From Deltaproteobacteria bacterium (GTDB lineage: Bacteria > Desulfobacterota_E > Deferrimicrobia > Deferrimicrobiales > Deferrimicrobiaceae), in the NCBI GenBank assembly GCA_023489025.1, contig JAMDCN010000035.1, positions 1 to 9,914 on the forward strand: a stretch of DNA of 9,914 nucleotides, given 5' to 3'. The notes under the pieces were generated by a model. The model was not told the DNA's origin. It did not search any database and saw only the letters and a program-made list of their open reading frames with translations. The translations under genes were made by a program, and so were the position numbers. Shown here in pieces: positions 5,554 through 9,914 of the stretch (within the stretch, counting starts at the first letter, position 1; each line of letters starts with the position of its first letter).

Positions 5554-7002
5554 TCAGTACGTCCAGACGAGGTTCAACGTGTTGAGCGACGCGGTGGTGG
5601 ATTCCGCCGTGGACGGCAGCTGGTCCTTGATCCCGCTTCCGGGGGCGAACATCGAGAAGATGTAGCCCGCGGAGAAGTTCTTGGAGAAGGCGTACACCAG
5701 CTGGAGGTCGAAGGTGGTGCCGACGGTCTTGCTTACGGCCCCGCCCCCGGTCTTCACCAGGTTCCCCGTCTTGTCGTACCGGATCAGGAAGAGCTGGGTC
5801 TTGTAGGAGAGGTTCTTGACGAAGTCGTCCAAGCTGCCCTTGGCGCCGAACGCGATGAGTTGCTGACCGGGGTTGTTCCCGGAGCTGGCGCCACCGATGC
5901 CGCCGTATACATTACCGCCGACGGCCCGGTCGGGGGAGTAGGAATACAGCGGCGAGTTGTAGAGGCTTGCACCGGAAGCGAGGTGTTCGCCCAGGATATT
6001 CCCGTCCATCCCCATGAGGGGGGTGAACCGCCCGATGTCGGTGACGCCGACAAAGCCTTCCGCTTTGGTATCGGTCTTGTCGTTGTCCCCCTTGGTGTAG
6101 CGGTACGCGACGTACGGATTGAAGGCCTTGTTCACCGCCACTTCGACGCCCGCGAACGCGGCCGCGGACTTGATGTCCACCGTTGGGGTGGTGCGGAACT
6201 CACCGTCGGCGACGATCACTTCGAAGGAGGGCTTGATCATCCCGAACTGGCCGATCCCTTCAAGACCGTAGTAATATACCTTGGCCGTAGCGGTGGCGCT
6301 GCCACGGAAGTCGCTGAAGAGCAGGATGGGGCTCAGGGTCCCCTTTGCGTTGCCCATCCCGACGGTGAATTCGGGTTTCAGGAAGTACGCACGCCAGTCA
6401 TTCAACAGGGTGGATTGGGGGGTACCGAGCGGCGCGATCGTTGGCGTGTTCTGGATGTTGAGATAGACGAGCTGGTACTTGACATTCTCGGTGACCTTGC
6501 CCCGGAAGCCGATCATGGGGTGGTCGTCGCCGTAGAGGAGGCCGCCCGTCCCGATGTCGGCCGCGGAGATCGGCCACCCGGCGAACAGCTCCAACGCGGG
6601 CGCGAACTCGTAGGAGAACTCCGCCCGCTCGATGCCGAACTCCGCGCCGGCGTTGGGGATCGCGGTAGCGCTCCCCGTCGCGGGAATCTGCGCAGATGTG
6701 TAGAACGACCGGTCGCCGTTGTTCTTGTTGAAGATCATGTCGGACTCGGCGGTCATCATGATCTTCCACTTGTCGCCCCCGGCCTTCCACCCCAGGCGGA
6801 GCTCGCTGCGGATGTGCTCCCCGGAAGTCCACCCGCCCTCGTTCAGGGTCGGCTTGTCAGCCGCATTCTTGTCGAAGTCGAAGTTGCTGTAGTAGGTGGG
6901 TATGACCCTGGCATAGCCGAAGAACGAAACCTCCGCCATCGCCGGCAGGGCGAACGCCGCAACCAAAACCGCCCCCAGTAAAACAACCAAACCTTTCCTC
7001 AT
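5554..7002 (-). CDS. Outer-membrane beta-barrel porin-like protein
   Basis: This is a 482-aa predicted outer-membrane channel. The signal peptide MRKGLVVLLGAVLVAAFALP ends with AMA at residues 21-23 before EVSFFGYARV. The mature part shows alternating polar/hydrophobic amphipathic strands with many aromatic residues (for example FGYARVIPTYY, YKTQLFLIRY, FSAGYIFSMFA), Gly/Asn/Asp-rich turns and no internal hydrophobic helix. It ends LNTLNLVWTY, a C-terminal beta-signal with terminal aromatic for BAM-mediated assembly. I cannot assign a substrate or a precise porin family. The Shine-Dalgarno GGGGAGGG lies a few nt before the ATG. It has its own promoter and operator-like site upstream and an intrinsic terminator downstream, so it is probably monocistronic. 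Confidence 0.85.
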   Translation of the reverse strand: MRKGLVVLLGAVLVAAFALPAMAEVSFFGYARVIPTYYSNFDFDKNAADKPTLNEGGWTSGEHIRSELRLGWKAGGDKWKIMMTAESDMIFNKNNGDRSFYTSAQIPATGSATAIPNAGAEFGIERAEFSYEFAPALELFAGWPISAADIGTGGLLYGDDHPMIGFRGKVTENVKYQLVYLNIQNTPTIAPLGTPQSTLLNDWRAYFLKPEFTVGMGNAKGTLSPILLFSDFRGSATATAKVYYYGLEGIGQFGMIKPSFEVIVADGEFRTTPTVDIKSAAAFAGVEVAVNKAFNPYVAYRYTKGDNDKTDTKAEGFVGVTDIGRFTPLMGMDGNILGEHLASGASLYNSPLYSYSPDRAVGGNVYGGIGGASSGNNPGQQLIAFGAKGSLDDFVKNLSYKTQLFLIRYDKTGNLVKTGGGAVSKTVGTTFDLQLVYAFSKNFSAGYIFSMFAPGSGIKDQLPSTAESTTASLNTLNLVWTY

Positions 7003-7164
7003 GATTCCCTCCCCTTGAAGAGATTAGATCCTGCCCTCCACTTTCTTTCCCGGACCATCAATATACAAGAGTCCACCGAACGTCTCCAGCCACCACCTCC
7101 TCTCGCGGACTATTTCCCCCTCGAAATCCCACTCGCCGAACCTGCGGCCGAGCAGAAAAAAACT

Positions 7165-7188
7165 GTGTTTTGTAAGCTTTGTAAACAC
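7165..7188. promoter_or_regulatory. Interrupted palindrome at the porin transcription start (putative operator)
   Basis: The plus strand reads GTGTTT, three bases, AAGCTT, three bases, AAACAC. Outer arms (7165-7170 and 7183-7188) and the central AAGCTT (7174-7179) are perfectly symmetric, 18 of 24 positions. It also contains a direct repeat TTTGTAA at 7169-7175 and 7178-7184. It begins one base downstream of the -10 hexamer (7189-7194) and so would cover the +1 position, a classic repressor site. The cognate regulator is not in the window. Confidence 0.5.
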
Positions 7189-7217
7189 TGAATAACACCC
7201 GTCTTCCGCCTTGTCAA
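7189..7217 (-). promoter_or_regulatory. Sigma-70-type promoter of the porin gene
   Basis: On the minus strand a perfect TTGACA (7217-7212) is followed by a 17-bp spacer and TATTCA (7194-7189), preceded by an extended -10 TG (TGT-TATTCA). The predicted start near 7182 leaves a leader of about 180 nt before the porin ATG at 7002. A second -10-like TATATT at 7065-7060 has no convincing -35 and is less likely. Confidence 0.6.
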
Positions 7218-7278
7218 GAAATTTCACCGGGGAAGGCCTGCGCACTTCCTTCTCTTGCTCACGCGGAAACAGGAACAT

Positions 7279-8913
7279 CTACTCCACCGAGAAGAGCACC
7301 AGCCGGCTCGCCGTTCCCGTGACGACCCCGCTCTTTTCGATCGCGGAAGCGATCACCTTTCCCCCCTTCCGCAGCGGGGACGGAGAAAAGAAGTCGGCCC
7401 CCGAGTAAGCGTAGTCGCCTTCTCCCGTGTCCGCCCTTTCGGTGAACTCCCCGTCCGACCATTGGAGGAGAGCGATGCTCCTCGACTCCTGGAGCGAGGA
7501 GACGTTGAGGAGTCCCGTCCTGACTTTCGGGATCACGAACAGCGGCGAACCGTCCGCCCCCGCGGAGACACGGGCCGCCTTCCTCACGGGATTCCTGCTC
7601 TTCCCTGTCTTCGGAAGGTAGAGTCCGTATGCGAAGTCGTCCGTCGCCGTGCCGTAGCTTCCTCCCGATCGGTATTCGGTCTTCCCGGAGGCGTCGAGGA
7701 TCCGCAGATGACTGTCCTGGTCGGTGTAGATCAGCCGTCCCTCCCCTCCGAGGCGAGCGGAGGAAAGGCCCGGTATCCCGGACGAGAGGGGCGCGGTCCT
7801 CGTGTCCGCGGGAAGGGGCGCCCCCTCCGCGAGGGTCTTCCCCGTCCAAGACATCGTAAACAACCTTCCATCGAAGGGGCTATCGCTTCCCAGCCGCTGC
7901 CCGACGACGGTGGGCTTCCCTTGCCAATCCGGAAGGACGACGAGAAACCAGGGGATCCGGCCGGCGACCGGCTCGTACACATCCCCTTTCCTCTTCAGGA
8001 CGGTCGATTCGAGATACTCCCCCTCGAGACCGGACACGAGGATCTCCTTCTTCCCGTCGCCGTCGAGGTCGACGGCCTCCACGTTCAGGATGTGGCCCGG
8101 CAATCCCCTCGTGATGCGGGTGTACGGCAACAGATCCTTGCCTTTTACGCGGTATATGTAGATGATCCTCCTCCCGAAGGCGAGGACCTCTCCGTTCCCT
8201 TCCGCGTCCACGTCCCCGGCCACGATGCCGTGCAGTTCGTCAGGTATCTTGTCGGACCGGGAAACCCTCTTCATCGATGAGGGGATCCATTTCTCTTCGG
8301 GGACACCCCCTCCGACCGGTGTGGAAACCGGGGACGATGGGAGGGATGGGGACACCGGGAGGGCCGAAGCCGCAGGGGAAGGCGCCGGGACGGCGGGGAT
8401 CGCGGGGGGGGCAGGCGCGGGAGGAGAAACGGCCCGGATCGCCCCCTGCACGCCGAACAGTTTCCTGGAGATCTCGCCCGAGAGGACGCCCAGTTGGGCG
8501 ATGATGTCGTCCTCGGTCGCCGCGGCGGCGAAGAACGCCCCCGCCGTCTTGCCGGTTTCGAGGTCGGTCACCGTCGTGTCGACGCTGTACCCCTTCCCCA
8601 ACTTGGAGACCGTCCCCTGGAGCAGCAGCGGGACCTCCGCCTCCTTCGCCGCCGCCTCCGGGGCCTTGCCGCCCGCCGGGAGAAGCACCACGTCGGCCCC
8701 GGCCAGCGCCATCAGGCGGGAGGCCAGCAGGCGCGGCAGGACGGAAACCGTCGCCCCGATATCCTCTTTCGTCAGGGACGCGAACGGGGCGATGGCGATG
8801 CGGCGGGAGTAGCCGGCGGCGGACGCCGGGGCGGCGATCATCGGAAAACAGGAAACGAGAAGGGCTGCGCCGAGGACGGCACGCCCGATAAAACGTACGG
8901 GGGCGGTTCGCAT
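7279..8913 (-). CDS. Secreted TolB/FlgO-like plus VCBS/FG-GAP-repeat protein
   Basis: This is a 544-aa exported protein. The Sec signal peptide covers 1 to about 33 (hydrophobic AVLGAALLVSCFPMIAAPASA). Residues about 37-155 resemble the periplasmic TolB/FlgO/CsgG-associated alpha/beta domain: RIAIAPFASLT, LPRLLASRL, LLLQGTVSKLGKGYSVDTTVTDLETGK, then EISRKLF. A Pro/Ala/Ser-rich linker spans about 163-205. The C-terminal part looks like a VCBS/FG-GAP beta-propeller, with GDVDAEGNGEVLAF (233-246) and VDLDGDGKKEILVSG (281-295) as Ca2+-binding-type loops and more degenerate repeats after that. There is no second transmembrane segment, so it is periplasmic or outer-surface. The ATG at 8913 is chosen for the signal peptide; its Shine-Dalgarno is weak. 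It lies 33 bp after mpl on the same strand, probably co-transcribed. Its role is unknown. Confidence 0.8.
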   Translation of the reverse strand: MRTAPVRFIGRAVLGAALLVSCFPMIAAPASAAGYSRRIAIAPFASLTKEDIGATVSVLPRLLASRLMALAGADVVLLPAGGKAPEAAAKEAEVPLLLQGTVSKLGKGYSVDTTVTDLETGKTAGAFFAAAATEDDIIAQLGVLSGEISRKLFGVQGAIRAVSPPAPAPPAIPAVPAPSPAASALPVSPSLPSSPVSTPVGGGVPEEKWIPSSMKRVSRSDKIPDELHGIVAGDVDAEGNGEVLAFGRRIIYIYRVKGKDLLPYTRITRGLPGHILNVEAVDLDGDGKKEILVSGLEGEYLESTVLKRKGDVYEPVAGRIPWFLVVLPDWQGKPTVVGQRLGSDSPFDGRLFTMSWTGKTLAEGAPLPADTRTAPLSSGIPGLSSARLGGEGRLIYTDQDSHLRILDASGKTEYRSGGSYGTATDDFAYGLYLPKTGKSRNPVRKAARVSAGADGSPLFVIPKVRTGLLNVSSLQESRSIALLQWSDGEFTERADTGEGDYAYSGADFFSPSPLRKGGKVIASAIEKSGVVTGTASRLVLFSVE

Positions 8914-8946
8914 GATCCGGAATCTAACAGAGGGGGGAGGGCTCCG

Positions 8947-9914
8947 TCAAATGGAAAGCGCGGCGGCAAGATTCTCCTGGATGCCGCCGAAGCCGCCGTT
9001 CGACATGATGAGGATGAGGTCCCCTGCCCGGCACGTTTCCGCAAGCCGCGCCACGATCCGCTCCACCTCCGGGAGGACCATGGCGGGGCGACCCGCCGCG
9101 CGCAGGTCCGCGGCCACATCCTCCGGCGAAAACCGCTCCTCCGGCGGGATCGTTTCCGCCCCGAACACTCCGGCGAGGATCACCTCGTCCGCCTCGAAAA
9201 GGGCGGCGAAAAACTCCCGCTGGAAGATCTTCCGGCGGCTGGTGTTCGACCGGGGCTCGAAGACCGCGACGATCCGCCGGCCCGGGTACCGGCCGCGGAC
9301 CGCCCGGATCGTCTCCTTGACCGCCGTGGGATGGTGGGCGAAATCGTCGATCACGAGGATCCCGCGGAACTCTCCCACCACCTCCTGCCGCCGCCGGATC
9401 CCGGCGAACCGCTCGAACGTACGTGCGAGCGCCGAGGGAGGGAACCCGAGGCGCATCAGGACGATCGCCACGCCCGCCGCGTTGGCCGCGTTGTGGATCC
9501 CCGGCAAGGGGAACCGGAAGTCGAGGGAGCGCCCCGCCCCGTTCATCCGGAAGCCGGTCATCCCGCCGGACTCCCCTGTCCCCCGGACCGCCCACGCATC
9601 GAAGGCGGATCCCGCCGGAAGCGCACCGTCCCGCGTAGCGTAGAAGATTACCGGGCAGCGCGCCTCCCGCGCCACCGCGACGACGTCCGGGTAGTCGGCG
9701 CACGCCACGAGCAGGCCGTCGGGGGGAAGGATCGCCGCGAGTTTGCGGAACGACTCCCGCACGTGGTCGAGGTCCCGGTAGATGTCGGCGTGGTCGAATT
9801 CGACGCTCGTGAGCAGGACGATCCGGGGCCGGTAGTGAAGGAACTTCGGCCCCTTGTCGAAATACGCGGTGTCGTACTCGTCCCCCTCGATCACGAAGTG
9901 CCGCCCCCCCCCCG
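8947..9914 (-). CDS. mpl: UDP-MurNAc:L-Ala-gamma-D-Glu-meso-DAP ligase Mpl (5' truncated by window edge)
   Basis: Mpl is a cytoplasmic ATP-dependent Mur-type ligase that attaches recycled murein tripeptide to UDP-MurNAc. The visible part is the central and C-terminal domains, about 320 residues. Signatures are HFVIEGDEYDTAYFDKGPKF, SVEFDHADIYRD, GIHNAANA, RRRQEVVGEFRGILVIDDFAHHPTA, FEPRSNTSRRKIFQ and IMSNGGFGGIQENL. EGDEYDTA, DDFAHHPTA and EPRSNT separate Mpl from MurC. The GTG at 9894 is not the start: the frame runs on through GGGRHF to the right edge, where the N-terminal P-loop domain is missing. Mpl implies meso-DAP peptidoglycan and murein recycling. Confidence 0.95.
   Translation of the reverse strand, partial: GGGRHFVIEGDEYDTAYFDKGPKFLHYRPRIVLLTSVEFDHADIYRDLDHVRESFRKLAAILPPDGLLVACADYPDVVAVAREARCPVIFYATRDGALPAGSAFDAWAVRGTGESGGMTGFRMNGAGRSLDFRFPLPGIHNAANAAGVAIVLMRLGFPPSALARTFERFAGIRRRQEVVGEFRGILVIDDFAHHPTAVKETIRAVRGRYPGRRIVAVFEPRSNTSRRKIFQREFFAALFEADEVILAGVFGAETIPPEERFSPEDVAADLRAAGRPAMVLPEVERIVARLAETCRAGDLILIMSNGGFGGIQENLAAALSI

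Noticed and set aside
7024..7278. Minus-strand 84-aa open frame between the porin and the VCBS protein
   Set aside because: Its ATG directly follows the preceding stop with no spacing for a Shine-Dalgarno, the composition is atypical, no family is recognised, and it runs across the likely porin promoter and operator.

Overview
The window is GC-rich chromosomal DNA from a Gram-negative bacterium. It has a porin with a C-terminal aromatic residue and secreted proteins with Sec signal peptides. It also has mpl, a murein tripeptide recycling ligase typical of Gram-negatives. The gene order ffh-rpsP-rimM-trmD-rplS-rnhB-yraN suggests a deltaproteobacterium (Desulfuromonadota/Desulfobacterota) or a nearby phylum. 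That assignment is inference from gene order and style; no rRNA or other marker here settles it.

Bases 271-4735 hold a compact leftward (minus-strand) housekeeping operon. In transcription order it runs ffh (SRP GTPase), rpsP (S16), rimM (16S maturation factor), trmD (tRNA m1G37 methyltransferase), rplS (L19), rnhB (RNase HII) and yraN (UPF0102 nuclease-fold protein). Several junctions overlap (GTGA, ATGA) or have only a few bases between genes. Two points stand out: rnhB has no ATG, GTG or TTG at its evident N-terminus, and no KH-domain gene (khpA) lies between rpsP and rimM.

Bases 1-270 are intergenic. They contain a strong NrdR-box-like palindrome that probably regulates a leftward gene beyond the window edge, most plausibly a ribonucleotide reductase gene.

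Bases 4736-4917 separate ffh from a single rightward gene. They hold a GGGAC/GTCCC palindrome and an 8-bp-stem hairpin. The rightward gene (4918-5457) encodes a small secreted protein of probable Ig-like fold. It converges on a leftward porin gene (5554-7002), and two perfect hairpins between them form a termination zone.

The porin has its own good promoter. A 24-bp interrupted palindrome sits where the transcription start is expected, which points to a repressor operator. Further right, still leftward, come a secreted protein that joins a TolB/FlgO-like N-terminal domain to a VCBS/FG-GAP-type C-terminal half (7279-8913), and mpl (8947 to the right edge), which is cut at its 5' end.

No mobile element, CRISPR array, tRNA or rRNA was found. 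Nothing looks like a complete new system. The best leads are the rnhB start, the porin operator, the NrdR box, and the two secreted proteins of unknown role.
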